A stretch of 64,000 bases of DNA from Anaerozeibacter quisquiliarum (GTDB taxonomy: Bacteria > Bacillota > Clostridia > Christensenellales > Aristaeellaceae). Made by a program: the position numbers and the translations under genes. The notes under the pieces were generated by a model, which was not told where the DNA came from, searched no databases, and worked only from the letters and a program-made list of their open reading frames with translations. Below, piece by piece: positions 45,888-54,337 of the stretch (its first letter is position 1; every line of letters begins with the position of its first letter). The stretch lies in NCBI GenBank assembly GCA_051162045.1, contig JBISDI010000015.1, one strand, 5' to 3'.

Positions 45888-46433
45888 ATGGGATGGTTCG
45901 ACAGCCCGGAAGAACGACAGCGCAAGGACAACCTGCGCCTGCTCGAGGACAAGCGGGTGGCGTTTGCCAAGCGCCTGCGCGAAATGGGGCTTAAGTCCGA
46001 CCGCGCGCTCTACTGCCAGGTGGGCGGCGGCTTTCACGGCATTGCGCTGTGCGGCAACCAATTTGTATACATCACCGGTCCCGCACCGGGCGAGGACGCC
46101 GACTTCACCGCATCGGTTCATTCGGGCGTCTCGATCCAAACCGAGCAGGTGACCGTTCCCTCGGAGGGCATGGGCGGCATCCTGGGCTTCGGCAAGCGCG
46201 GCGCGCAGGGCTACAGGCTGCATTTGCACTTCCCCGACGGCACGGACGGCGAGCTCGAGTTGCTGTCGGGCATGAATTGCGTGTACGAGCACGACAAGGG
46301 AACCGACCTGCTGTTTGACGCGGGCCGCCGCCGGGGCGACGCCAACTTTGTGTGGAATTTCAGGCCGATCGAGCCGCGCGCCGTCAAGGCACTGCTGCAG
46401 CGCTGGCTGACGGCGCTGGGGGACGCGATCTGA
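45888..46433 (+). CDS. Uncharacterised cytoplasmic protein heading the envelope operon
   Basis: 181 residues, no signal peptide or membrane helix. Starts GWFDSPEERQRKDNLRLLEDKR, a charged helix, then a beta-rich body (ALYCQVGGGFHGIALCGNQFVYITGP, YRLHLHFPDGTDGELEL) and a C-terminal helix. I do not recognise the family. ATG 45888 has AAAGGAGG upstream. Its TGA shares bases with the next ATG (TGATG), so it is translationally coupled to a secreted peptidoglycan-binding protein. Confidence 0.8.
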   Translation: MGWFDSPEERQRKDNLRLLEDKRVAFAKRLREMGLKSDRALYCQVGGGFHGIALCGNQFVYITGPAPGEDADFTASVHSGVSIQTEQVTVPSEGMGGILGFGKRGAQGYRLHLHFPDGTDGELELLSGMNCVYEHDKGTDLLFDAGRRRGDANFVWNFRPIEPRAVKALLQRWLTALGDAI

Positions 46434-47974
46434 TGAGGCGTTTGCGTACGCGCATCCCGGCCTTATTGCTCTGCGCGCTGCTGACGGCGCCGGGGAGCTT
46501 TGCCGCCGCGCAAGCCGACGCCGGAGGGCTGCCCGCGACGCTGGGGACGGGCCGGCGCGCGGAAGCGCCGACGCGGCGCGAGGGCACGCTGACGCGCGAC
46601 GCCGACGTGTGCGAGTCGCCGGGCGGAGCGGTGCTGGCGCGGCTCCCGGCGGGTACGCAAATCGCGGTATGCGCGATGGGCCAGGGTTGGTTCGAGGTCG
46701 AGTACCGGCTGCGGCGCGGCTACGTCGATCGCGGCTGTCTGGCGCTCGACGGGGACGCCACCCCGGGGCTTACCGGCCGCACGCTGTACGCGGTCACCCA
46801 TGCGACGTTTACGCCGAGCGCGGGCGGCGAACCGCAGGCGCTTGAGCCGGGCGACCGGGTGCTGCTGTTCGGCATCGACAAAGATCAGGCGCGCGTGGGG
46901 TTCGAAGGCCGCGCCGGCAGCGTGCCGGCGGACGCGCTGGCGATGGACGAGGAGCGTTGCTACCGGCTGAACGTGCCCGGCGACTCGATCGAGGATTTGC
47001 AGTTAAGGCTCGAGGCGCTCGGCTACTACGACGGCCGGCCCACGGGCATCTTCGACGCGCAGACCGCCGAGGCGGTGGTGCGCTTCCGCGCCGAGGCGGG
47101 GTTCGGCGACGCCTTCGCCCTGGACGACGCGGTCAACGCGCGCTTGTATGCCGCCGACGCGCCGCCGTGCCCGCTGACGGTTTCGATGCTGCAAATGGGC
47201 GACAAAAGCGATGCGGTCGCGCGGCTGCAAGCGCGCCTGGCCGCGCGGGGCTACCTGAAAGATCCCGCGCCCGGCCGCTACGACAGCCTGACGGCGCAGG
47301 CGGTGATGCTCTACCAGTCGGTCGAACGGCTGCCCGAGACCGGCGCAGCCGATCGGGTGACGCTGCGCCGGCTGTTCTCGCGTGAGGCGCGCGCATTGCC
47401 GGCGGGCAGCCTCGCCGCGACGCCTGAAAACGCGCCCCGGCTGCCGGGCGGGGTTCGAAATGTCGACTGGTTCGAGGGCGATGTGGCCCGGGTGTTCGCG
47501 ATCGGCACGGTCGCCACGGTCACCGACGTGCCCACCGGCATCAGCTGGCAGATCATGCGGTGCGGCGGCTACAACCACGCCGACGTGCAGCCGCTGACGG
47601 CCGGCGACACCGAGCTGTTCCGCCAAGCGGCGGGCGGCACGTGGACCTGGATGCGCCGGCCGATCTGGGTGACGATCGGCGCTATCCGCTACGCGGCGTC
47701 GATGAACTGCATGCCGCACGGCAACGGCGTAATCAAGGACAACGCCTTCCCCGGCCACCACTGCGTACATTTTTTGAATAGCCGCACCCACGGCACCAAT
47801 CGCATCGACGACCGCCACCAGCTATGCGTATCGGTCGCCACGGCCAGCCTGAGTCATCAGCCGGCGGCGCTCGCCGCCTGGACGGAGATGGTCAATACCT
47901 ACTACACAAACGAGCCCGACGAGGCCGAACAACTGGCGGAGGCCGCCCCGGTGCAAGGCGGAGCGTACCCATGA
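46433..47974 (+). CDS. Secreted protein with SH3-like, two peptidoglycan-binding and C-terminal HxxxHC domains
   Basis: 513 residues. Signal peptide at 1-26 (RIPALLLCALLTAPGSFAAA), an SH3-like fold at about 50-110 (ADVCESPGGAVLARLPAGT), and two PG_binding_1 units near 185-235 (IEDLQLRLEALGYYDGRPTG) and 255-310 (VARLQARLAARGYL). The last 150 residues form a domain with WQIMRCGGYNHADVQP, NCMPHGNGV and FPGHHCVHFLNSRTHG. The clustered His and Cys suggest a metal or thiol active site acting on the wall, though I cannot place it as an L,D-transpeptidase. ATG overlaps the preceding TGA. Confidence 0.83.
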   Translation: MRRLRTRIPALLLCALLTAPGSFAAAQADAGGLPATLGTGRRAEAPTRREGTLTRDADVCESPGGAVLARLPAGTQIAVCAMGQGWFEVEYRLRRGYVDRGCLALDGDATPGLTGRTLYAVTHATFTPSAGGEPQALEPGDRVLLFGIDKDQARVGFEGRAGSVPADALAMDEERCYRLNVPGDSIEDLQLRLEALGYYDGRPTGIFDAQTAEAVVRFRAEAGFGDAFALDDAVNARLYAADAPPCPLTVSMLQMGDKSDAVARLQARLAARGYLKDPAPGRYDSLTAQAVMLYQSVERLPETGAADRVTLRRLFSREARALPAGSLAATPENAPRLPGGVRNVDWFEGDVARVFAIGTVATVTDVPTGISWQIMRCGGYNHADVQPLTAGDTELFRQAAGGTWTWMRRPIWVTIGAIRYAASMNCMPHGNGVIKDNAFPGHHCVHFLNSRTHGTNRIDDRHQLCVSVATASLSHQPAALAAWTEMVNTYYTNEPDEAEQLAEAAPVQGGAYP

Positions 47975-48798
47975 GCTCGGCCGGCAAGTACATTTTGCCC
48001 GGCACGCTGATCGGCCTGATGGCGCTGGGCGCGGCCTTCGACCTGCCCATCTCCCGGGCGTTCCACGCTCCGGACAGTCTTTTCGCGCGCTTTTTTGCGG
48101 CGTTCGGTCAGTTTCCCAGCTACGCGCTGGCGGCGTTCTCGTTCTTTGCGCTCGCGGCTGTGCGCCGCTCGGGCGGACGGGCGTTCGGCGCGCCCGACGC
48201 GGCATGGGTTGCGCTGGGCCTTTTTGCCTGCGCGCTCGCGCCCGGCCTGGCGCTGATCGCGCTGAACCTGCCGCTGCGCTGGGCGGCGCCGCTGGGCCTT
48301 GTGCTGGCGTTGCCGCTGTGGCGGACCGCCCGGCGCTGGGCGCGCGGCGATGCAGCCGCACTGGCCAAGGCCGCGCTGGTCATCGCGCTGACCATGATCT
48401 TTCAGGAGGCGGCGGTACAGCTGATTAAGCTGCTCTGGGGCCGGCCTCGCTACCGGACGATTTTGGCCGACAATGCGGCGTTCCTGCCCTGGTTCCGGCC
48501 GGCGGGCCGCGCGCTCGGCGAGGCGTTCAAGTCGTTCCCCTCGGCCCATTCGTCGGACGCCGCGGTGACGGTTTGCGCCATGCTGCTCGCACCCTTCGTC
48601 CCGGCGCTGCGCGGTCGGCAAGGCATTGTGCCGGCGACCTGTGGCCTGTGGACGGTCTGTGTGATGCTGTCGCGCATCGCAGCCGGCGCGCACTTCCTGT
48701 CGGACGTGGCCGCCGGCGCGCTGATCGCGCTGTTGGCCTACCGCGTCGCGCGCCGATTGGCCGATCGGCCCGGCTTCATGGGGAGGTGCGGATCGTGA
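47971..48798 (+). CDS. PAP2-family membrane lipid phosphatase
   Basis: 275 residues, about six hydrophobic helices. The three PAP2 motifs are WGRPRY, FPSAHSSDA (catalytic His) and SRIAAGAHFLSDVAAG. Such enzymes dephosphorylate undecaprenyl pyrophosphate or phosphatidate. ATG 47971 overlaps the preceding stop and the end overlaps the kinase gene (GTGA), giving a phosphatase-kinase couple for lipid carriers. Confidence 0.9.
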   Translation: MSSAGKYILPGTLIGLMALGAAFDLPISRAFHAPDSLFARFFAAFGQFPSYALAAFSFFALAAVRRSGGRAFGAPDAAWVALGLFACALAPGLALIALNLPLRWAAPLGLVLALPLWRTARRWARGDAAALAKAALVIALTMIFQEAAVQLIKLLWGRPRYRTILADNAAFLPWFRPAGRALGEAFKSFPSAHSSDAAVTVCAMLLAPFVPALRGRQGIVPATCGLWTVCVMLSRIAAGAHFLSDVAAGALIALLAYRVARRLADRPGFMGRCGS

Positions 48799-49229
48799 AG
48801 CAATTGCTGTTCAGCTTCGCCTGCGCGCTGCGCGGCATGCGCCGGGCGCTTAAAAGCGAGCGCAACTTGCAGATCCACCTGCTGGCGGCGGGCGCGGTGT
48901 GCGCGCTGGCGCACCTTTCCGGCGTCGAGCCCTGGGCCTGGGCCGCGCTGATCTCGTGCTCGGCGCTGGTCGTAGGCGCGGAGTTGCTCAACACCGCGCT
49001 CGAGGTGCTGGCCGACCGCGTGGAGTCCAAGAAAAACGCCCTGATCCGCGACGCCAAGGACGTCGCGGCCGGGGCGGTGCTTTGTTGCGCGATCGGCGCG
49101 ATCGCCGTCGCCTGCGTGGTGTTCCTGCGCGCGGAGGTGTTCGCCACCCTGTCGCGCCGCCTGCCCGCGCTCGCGGGGCTTGCCGTGGTCGCGCTCTTCA
49201 GCCTTGTTTGCATCCTGCGCAAGCGCTGA
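48795..49229 (+). CDS. dgkA: Diacylglycerol/undecaprenol kinase (DgkA family)
   Basis: 144 residues. Family motif ELLNTALEVLADRVE with the metal-binding glutamates, three hydrophobic helices, and the N-terminal FACALRGMRRALKSERNLQIHL. In Gram-positive bacteria this family phosphorylates undecaprenol, feeding the lipid carrier for wall synthesis. GTG start at 48795 is preceded by GGGGAGGTG. The GTGA overlap with the PAP2 gene suggests joint control of undecaprenyl phosphate. Confidence 0.92.
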   Translation: MKQLLFSFACALRGMRRALKSERNLQIHLLAAGAVCALAHLSGVEPWAWAALISCSALVVGAELLNTALEVLADRVESKKNALIRDAKDVAAGAVLCCAIGAIAVACVVFLRAEVFATLSRRLPALAGLAVVALFSLVCILRKR

Positions 49230-49233
49230 CTCA

Positions 49234-49256
49234 AATCCCCCCCACAAGGGGGGATT
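49234..49256 (+). terminator. Weak hairpin after the envelope operon
   Basis: AATCCCCCC-CACAA-GGGGGGATT, 9 base pairs, 5 bases after the kinase stop and between convergent genes. No T-run follows, so termination efficiency is uncertain. Confidence 0.55.
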
Positions 49257-49278
49257 GGCATCCCACCCCATCAATCGA

Positions 49279-49539
49279 TCAGCGCTTCCCCCACCGCTTA
49301 AGCATCGGGAAGAATCCCTGCATCGAGGCGCGCGCCTTCTCCTCGGTCATGCCTGGGTTGCCCTGCACCATGTGAGGCACACAGAACTCGATCATCTCGT
49401 CCATCGTCACGTCGGAGGTAAATTGACCGGCCTGATAGCAGTAGTGGCAGAAATCCGCGCTCCGGCGGCCGTCCGCCTCGGTGCCCAGCGTCGCGTCGTC
49501 GATCGGCATCCCGCAGGATTGACAAAAGCGCATCTCCAT
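49279..49539 (-). CDS. Zn_ribbon_2-type zinc ribbon protein
   Basis: 86 residues. FCQSCGMPI at 5-13 and FCHYCYQAGQF at 30-40 supply four cysteines, followed by DVTMDEMIEFC and a helical end (MTEEKARASMQGFFPMLKRW). This is the usual form of the small 'putative zinc ribbon' family, often stand-alone beside transcription regulators. TATAAT at 49570-49575 is a candidate -10 box; I see no good -35. Confidence 0.88.
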   Translation of the reverse strand: MEMRFCQSCGMPIDDATLGTEADGRRSADFCHYCYQAGQFTSDVTMDEMIEFCVPHMVQGNPGMTEEKARASMQGFFPMLKRWGKR

Positions 49540-49586
49540 GGATATGTCCCCCTCTCATTTGGTGCCCCCATTATACCGCGCATACC

Positions 49587-49638
49587 CTGACACGGCATGT
49601 CAGCTTTTCAGGAAAACGATGAATCATCGTTCCCCTGA
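49587..49638. terminator. Two hairpins at the end of the WYL gene
   Basis: CTGACA-CGGCA-TGTCAG (49587-49603), then a 15-base near-perfect dyad centred on 49623 (AACGATGA-A-TCATCGTT core, with CAGG/CCTG outer arms) that includes the last codons of the WYL gene. They likely end its transcript ahead of the zinc-ribbon promoter. Confidence 0.6.
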
Positions 49639-50534
49639 TACATCGCCCACACATTTTTCGCCGCCTCGCGCAGCAGCAGGCGCATCCACATAGGTTCGAG
49701 CAGCTCGACCCCGGCCCCGAACGACAGCACGTGCGACATAAGCCACGTCCCGGCCGGCATATGCGCGGTGACGCGCAGCGTGCCGTCGTCCAGCACCTCG
49801 ACGCATCCCTCGTCGAACTCGTCGTACACGCGGTAGGCCAGCCGGGGCGCGAACAACAGCACCACCTTCTCCGCCGAACCGAGGCGGACGCCGGGCTCCG
49901 CCGCGGTCTGCGGGCGGGGCGGCAGCGGCCCGCTCGCCGCGCCCAGCTCGACGCCCCGCATGCGGTGCAGCTTGAACAGCCGCCAGTCCCGTCGCGTCGC
50001 GCAAAAGGCTTCCAGGTACCACGCCTGCGACTTGTACATCAGCCGCGAGGGACTGACGGTGCGCCGCTCGACGTCGCCGGAACTGGCGGCATAATCGAAC
50101 GTCAGCGTAAGCTTCTGCGAAAGCGCGCGCACGACGGCGTCGAACTTCTCCGCGTCGCGAGCCTCGCTGCCCCAGCGCGAGAAGTCGACCGACAGCCAAT
50201 CGACGTCGGTCTCCCCCATCGGCGCGCCCAGTTTCTTGATAAGCGCCGACATCTCTTCGGGCCGCGCGGCCGACACGCTCTTGAGCGCCAGCCACAGCCG
50301 CTGCCGTTCCGATTCGCTGAGCAGCGACTTGTCGAGCGTGTACCCGGCCATCAGCCCAATGCCGCCGCCGTGCCCCGCCTGCGCGTACACCGGTATGCCC
50401 GCGCCGCTCAACGCCTCCACGTCGCGGTACACCGTGCGCACCGATACCTCCAGCCGCCGCGCCAACTCCGGCGCGCTGAGCATCCCGCCACCCATCAGCT
50501 CGTACACCATCTGGAACTGCCGCGCGATCGACAT
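49608..50534 (-). CDS. YafY-like HTH/WYL-domain transcriptional regulator
   Basis: 308 residues. N-terminal winged helix (MLSAPELARRLEVSVRTVYRDVEAL, residues about 16-41). The WYL domain follows with the eponymous triad in KSQAWYLEAF and arginines in HRMRGVEL, the patch that senses nucleic acid or nucleotide ligands. A WCX-type C-terminal segment ends it. Target genes not evident; it lies downstream of the sugar importer with a terminator-like hairpin between. Confidence 0.9.
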   Translation of the reverse strand: MSIARQFQMVYELMGGGMLSAPELARRLEVSVRTVYRDVEALSGAGIPVYAQAGHGGGIGLMAGYTLDKSLLSESERQRLWLALKSVSAARPEEMSALIKKLGAPMGETDVDWLSVDFSRWGSEARDAEKFDAVVRALSQKLTLTFDYAASSGDVERRTVSPSRLMYKSQAWYLEAFCATRRDWRLFKLHRMRGVELGAASGPLPPRPQTAAEPGVRLGSAEKVVLLFAPRLAYRVYDEFDEGCVEVLDDGTLRVTAHMPAGTWLMSHVLSFGAGVELLEPMWMRLLLREAAKNVWAMYQGNDDSSFS

Positions 50535-50584
50535 GCCGATCCCACCCCCACCTGTCGAGATTCTACCACAAACGCAAGGCGCTC

Positions 50585-50610
50585 GCCCGTCCCGCGATTG
50601 CGGAACGGGC
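50585..50610 (-). terminator. Terminator-like hairpin after the sugar importer operon
   Basis: GCCCGTCCCGC-GATT-GCGGAACGGGC: 10 of 11 pairs, 24 bases past the YjfF-type stop. No clear T-run. Confidence 0.6.
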
Positions 50611-50633
50611 GGGCGTCGGTGTGCTTAAAAAGC

Positions 50634-51683
50634 CTAGTCGCCCTTGCGCCTGGCCGATTGAGCGACCACCGCGCGCTGGATGCCGATGAACAGCAGCAGC
50701 AGCGCTCCGATCACGATCTTGGCCCACCAACTGTTCAGGTTGCCGTTGAAGGTGATCAGCGCGGGGATCGTGGCCTTGAGCATGACGCCGAACATCGTGC
50801 CGATCATGTAGCCCACGCCGCCGGTCAGCAGCACGCCGCCGATGACCGCGGACGAGATCACGTCGAGCTCCGCGCCCGCCAGCGCCAGGTTCCAGCCGGA
50901 TTTTACGTACAGCACGTAGGCCACGCCCGCCAGCACGGAGCAAAATCCGTTGAAGCCGTACACCAGCACCTTGGTGCGCCCGACCGGCAGGCCCATGAGC
51001 CTGGCCGACTGTTCGTTGCCGCCGATCGCGTACACGTTGCGGCCGAACCGGGTCTTCTGCAAAATGATCGTGCCGATCACGATCATGCCGATGAACAGCA
51101 GCACGTTCAGGTTGACGTAGGCCACCGGCTTGAGCTTGACCCATTCGCCGTCCCGAAACACCTGGAAGTACCACTTCCAGCCGGCCAGGCTGTCGATCAT
51201 CTCGCTTCCAATCGAGATCGACTCGCGGCTGATCAGCGAGCATACGCCGCGCGCCAGGAACATGCCGGTCAGCGTGGTGATGAACGGCGGCACGTTCAGG
51301 TATTGGATTGTCGCGCCCATCAAGAGGCCCAGCCCCACGCCCACAACCAGCGAAAACGCGATGCAGAGCAGCGGGTCGATGCCCAGTACCGATGTGCCGT
51401 AGGCGATGAACATGCCGGTCAGCGAGGCCACCGCGCCGACGGAGAGGTCGATGCCGCCCGTAATCAGCACCATCGTCATGCCCACCGCCGAGATACCGAT
51501 GTAGGCATTGTCAATGAACATCAGCATAAAGGTGCGCAGGGTCGTGAAGCCCTTGTCGCCGTAAGCCAGCGCGCCCGCCAGGTAGATCAGCAGGAAGATG
51601 CCCACCGTGGCGAACACCATCAAATACTTGGGGTTGGTGAGGCCGGCGATCAGCCCCCGGCTCTTCGTTTTTTCATTGCGCAT
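50634..51683 (-). CDS. yjfF: Sugar ABC transporter permease, YjfF type
   Basis: 349 residues, RbsC-family permease with about 9-10 helices. The conserved coupling stretch GGIDLSVGAVASLTGM and AVIGGVLLTGGVG are present. Fourth gene of a YtfQ-YtfR-YtfT-YjfF order, which in E. coli is the galactofuranose importer; the exact sugar here is inferred from that order. Overlaps ytfT by 11 bases. Confidence 0.85.
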   Translation of the reverse strand: MRNEKTKSRGLIAGLTNPKYLMVFATVGIFLLIYLAGALAYGDKGFTTLRTFMLMFIDNAYIGISAVGMTMVLITGGIDLSVGAVASLTGMFIAYGTSVLGIDPLLCIAFSLVVGVGLGLLMGATIQYLNVPPFITTLTGMFLARGVCSLISRESISIGSEMIDSLAGWKWYFQVFRDGEWVKLKPVAYVNLNVLLFIGMIVIGTIILQKTRFGRNVYAIGGNEQSARLMGLPVGRTKVLVYGFNGFCSVLAGVAYVLYVKSGWNLALAGAELDVISSAVIGGVLLTGGVGYMIGTMFGVMLKATIPALITFNGNLNSWWAKIVIGALLLLFIGIQRAVVAQSARRKGD

Positions 51684-52755
51684 GGACGTTCCCCCCTATC
51701 GCGCGGGCCTTGGAGCGCCGGCCCAATGCCCGGCTCAGCGCCCGGCGCACGGGCTCGGATTGCAGCACGATGACCACCGCGATAATCAGCGCCTTGAACG
51801 CCATGATCGACTCGGCGGCCACGCCGAAGTAATACACCAGCGTGACGATCGTGCGGATTATCAGCGAGCCGACGACCGTGCCGGCCAGGCTGAACTTGCC
51901 GCCGGACATGTTGGTGCCGCCGATGACCACCGCCAAGATGGCGTCCATCTCGTAGTTGAGCCCGGCGTTGTTGGAGTCGCAGGACGAGATGCGGCTGGAG
52001 TAGATCAGCCCCGCGATGCCCGACAGGAAGCCGGTTAAGATATACACGATCATGATGATGCGGTCGGAGCGCAGCCCCGACACCCGGCTGGCGCTGCGGT
52101 TGATGCCCACCGACTCCACGAACATGCCGAACGAGGTCTTGCGCGTGAACAGCGCCACCCCCAGAACCACGACGGCGCTGATGATGATCGGCATCGGCAG
52201 CGCGAACAGGCTGCCCTGCCCGATCACGCGGAACGGCGCGTACAGCGTGGTGAACTGCTTGCCGTCGGTGGCGATTTGCGCGATGCCGCGCCCGGCCACC
52301 ATCAAGACCAGCGTGGCGATGATCGGCTGCATGCCGAGCTTTGAAATCAGCAGACCGTTGAACGCGCCCATGACGAGGCAGGCTACGAGCGGCACGGCGA
52401 CCACCAGCACGAAGGGCATGACCGTGTAATCGCCGGGCGTCGGGTACTGGTTCACGTCCCAGCGCAGGAATTTGAGCGCGAACGCGCCCGCCACCGCGAC
52501 CAGCGCGCCGACGGACAGGTCGGTGCCGCCAAGCGCGATGACCAGCGTCATGCCCATCGCGATGATCGTGATCTCGGCGGAGCGGTTGACGATGTCCACC
52601 AGCGAGCCGTAGAGCATGCCGGTCGTGGCGTTGTACTCGATGCGGAAGAAGTCGGGCCGGATGATCAGGCAGGTGAGCAGGATCAGCCCCTCGGCGATGA
52701 CGGCCCAGGTCAGCTTGGAGCGGAAGACGCGCTCTATGACCGACTTGCGCTTCAC
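51673..52755 (-). CDS. ytfT: Sugar ABC transporter permease, YtfT type
   Basis: 360 residues, second RbsC-family permease, with GGTDLSVGALVAVAGAF and AVVIGGTNMSGGKFSLAG. GTG start at 52755 overlaps the ATPase stop (GTGA) and is preceded by GGGGGGGAG. Long in-frame reading upstream is only a shadow of the ATPase gene. Two different permeases suggest a heterodimeric channel as in YtfT/YjfF. Confidence 0.86.
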   Translation of the reverse strand: MKRKSVIERVFRSKLTWAVIAEGLILLTCLIIRPDFFRIEYNATTGMLYGSLVDIVNRSAEITIIAMGMTLVIALGGTDLSVGALVAVAGAFALKFLRWDVNQYPTPGDYTVMPFVLVVAVPLVACLVMGAFNGLLISKLGMQPIIATLVLMVAGRGIAQIATDGKQFTTLYAPFRVIGQGSLFALPMPIIISAVVVLGVALFTRKTSFGMFVESVGINRSASRVSGLRSDRIIMIVYILTGFLSGIAGLIYSSRISSCDSNNAGLNYEMDAILAVVIGGTNMSGGKFSLAGTVVGSLIIRTIVTLVYYFGVAAESIMAFKALIIAVVIVLQSEPVRRALSRALGRRSKARAIGGNVHAQ

Positions 52756-54260
52756 GCGATCTCCCCCCCTTCGCCCGCGATGATGTGCAGGATGTCCGCC
52801 TGGGTACAGTCCTCGCCGTCCACCTCGCCGGCCTTCGCGCCGTCGCGCATGACCACGATGCGGTTGCTGCAGCGGATGATTTCGTCGAGTTCGGAACTGA
52901 TGAAGATCACCGCAATGCCGCGCTCGCACATTTCCAGCATCAGCCGCTGGATCTCGGCCTTCGCGCCCACGTCGATGCCGCGCGTCGGCTCGTCGAGGAT
53001 CAGCACGTCGGGCTCGGTGGCCAGCCAGCGCGCCAGGATCACCTTCTGCTGGTTGCCGCCCGACAGTTCGCCCACCTTCTTCTCGGCGTCGGGCGTGGCG
53101 ATCGACAAAAGCCGGATGTACCGCTCGGCCAGCGCCTGCTGCTCCCGGAGCGGCATCGGCTTCATGAAGCCGCGCTTGGCCTGCACCGCCAGGCAGATGT
53201 TCTCGCGAACCGACAGATCGCCGATGACGCCGTCGCGCTTGCGGTCCTCGGGGCAGAACGCCATCTTGCGGTTGATCGCATCGAGCGGTATCCTGAGCCC
53301 CACCGTCTCGCCGTTGACCTTGACCGTGCCGCGCGCCGGACGGGTCACGCCGAACAGCATCTCGGCGGTCTCGGTGCGGCCGGAGCCGAGCAAGCCCGCG
53401 AAGCCCACGAGTTCGCCCTCGTTCACCGTCAGCGAGATGTCCTCGACCTTGCCCGGCACGCCGATGTGCGCGGCCTCGAGTATCGCGCGCGCGTTCGCTT
53501 TCTTGGCCGCGCGCTTGAGGTTGAAAATCTCGTCCATGTCCTTGCCGATCATGCGGGTGACGAGGTCGAGCTTGCTTATCCCCTCCGCCCGAAACTCGCC
53601 GACCAGCCGGCCGTTGCGCAGCACGGTCATGCGGTCGGAAATGGCGAACACCTGGTCGAGGAAGTGGGTGATGAAGATGATGCCCAATCCCTGCGCCTTG
53701 AGGCCCCGCACCACGCGAAACAGCTGCTCCACCTCGCGCTCGTCGAGCGAGGAGGTGGGCTCGTCCAGGATCAGAAGCTTGGCCTTGACGTCGACCGCGC
53801 GCGCGATCGACACCATTTGCTGCACGGCGGTCGAGTAGAGCGACAGCGGGCGGGTCACGTCGATCGCAAGACCCATGCGCGCCATCAGTTCCCCGGCGCG
53901 CCGGTTGATCTCGCGCCAGTCGATCTGCCATCCGCGCATCGGCTGGCGGCCGACGAATATGTTCTCCGCCACCGTCAGGTTGGGGCACAGGTTGATCTCC
54001 TGGTACACGGTCGAGATGCCCATGTCCATCGCGGCCTGCGGCGAGGTGGGCTTTACCTTTCTGCCTTCCAGCAGAATTTCGCCCGCGTCCATGTGGTGCA
54101 CGCCGGTCAGACACTTAATCAGCGTGGACTTGCCCGCGCCGTTCTCGCCGAGCAGCGCGTGAACCTCGCCCTTGCGCAGCGTAAAGTCGACCGAGTCCAG
54201 CGCCTTGACGCCGGGGAACTCGATCTCAATCCCCTTCATCTGCAAGATGATGTCCTGCAA
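52752..54260 (-). CDS. ytfR: Sugar ABC transporter double ATPase, YtfR type
   Basis: 502 residues with two ATPase halves, as in RbsA/MglA/YtfR. First: Walker A GENGAGKST, Walker B LLILDEPTSSLD. Second: degenerate Walker A LLGSGRTE, signature LSGGNQQKV and VLILDEPTRGID. Powers import of the sugar bound by the YtfQ-like protein encoded upstream. A hairpin in the leader separates it from that gene. Confidence 0.9.
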   Translation of the reverse strand: MQDIILQMKGIEIEFPGVKALDSVDFTLRKGEVHALLGENGAGKSTLIKCLTGVHHMDAGEILLEGRKVKPTSPQAAMDMGISTVYQEINLCPNLTVAENIFVGRQPMRGWQIDWREINRRAGELMARMGLAIDVTRPLSLYSTAVQQMVSIARAVDVKAKLLILDEPTSSLDEREVEQLFRVVRGLKAQGLGIIFITHFLDQVFAISDRMTVLRNGRLVGEFRAEGISKLDLVTRMIGKDMDEIFNLKRAAKKANARAILEAAHIGVPGKVEDISLTVNEGELVGFAGLLGSGRTETAEMLFGVTRPARGTVKVNGETVGLRIPLDAINRKMAFCPEDRKRDGVIGDLSVRENICLAVQAKRGFMKPMPLREQQALAERYIRLLSIATPDAEKKVGELSGGNQQKVILARWLATEPDVLILDEPTRGIDVGAKAEIQRLMLEMCERGIAVIFISSELDEIIRCSNRIVVMRDGAKAGEVDGEDCTQADILHIIAGEGGEIA

Positions 54261-54284
54261 AACCCATCCCCCCCGTTTGCGAAG

Positions 54285-54314
54285 GGCGGATGAGGGCGAG
54301 CGCCCCCATCCGCC
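54285..54314 (-). promoter_or_regulatory. Intercistronic hairpin between ytfQ and ytfR
   Basis: GGCGGATG-A-GGGCG / CGCCC-C-CATCCGCC with an AG loop: 13 pairs and one mismatch. This is the usual place for a structure that protects or over-represents the binding-protein message. Confidence 0.75.
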
Positions 54315-54337
54315 GTAGCTTGTAACCCGGTGCTGCG

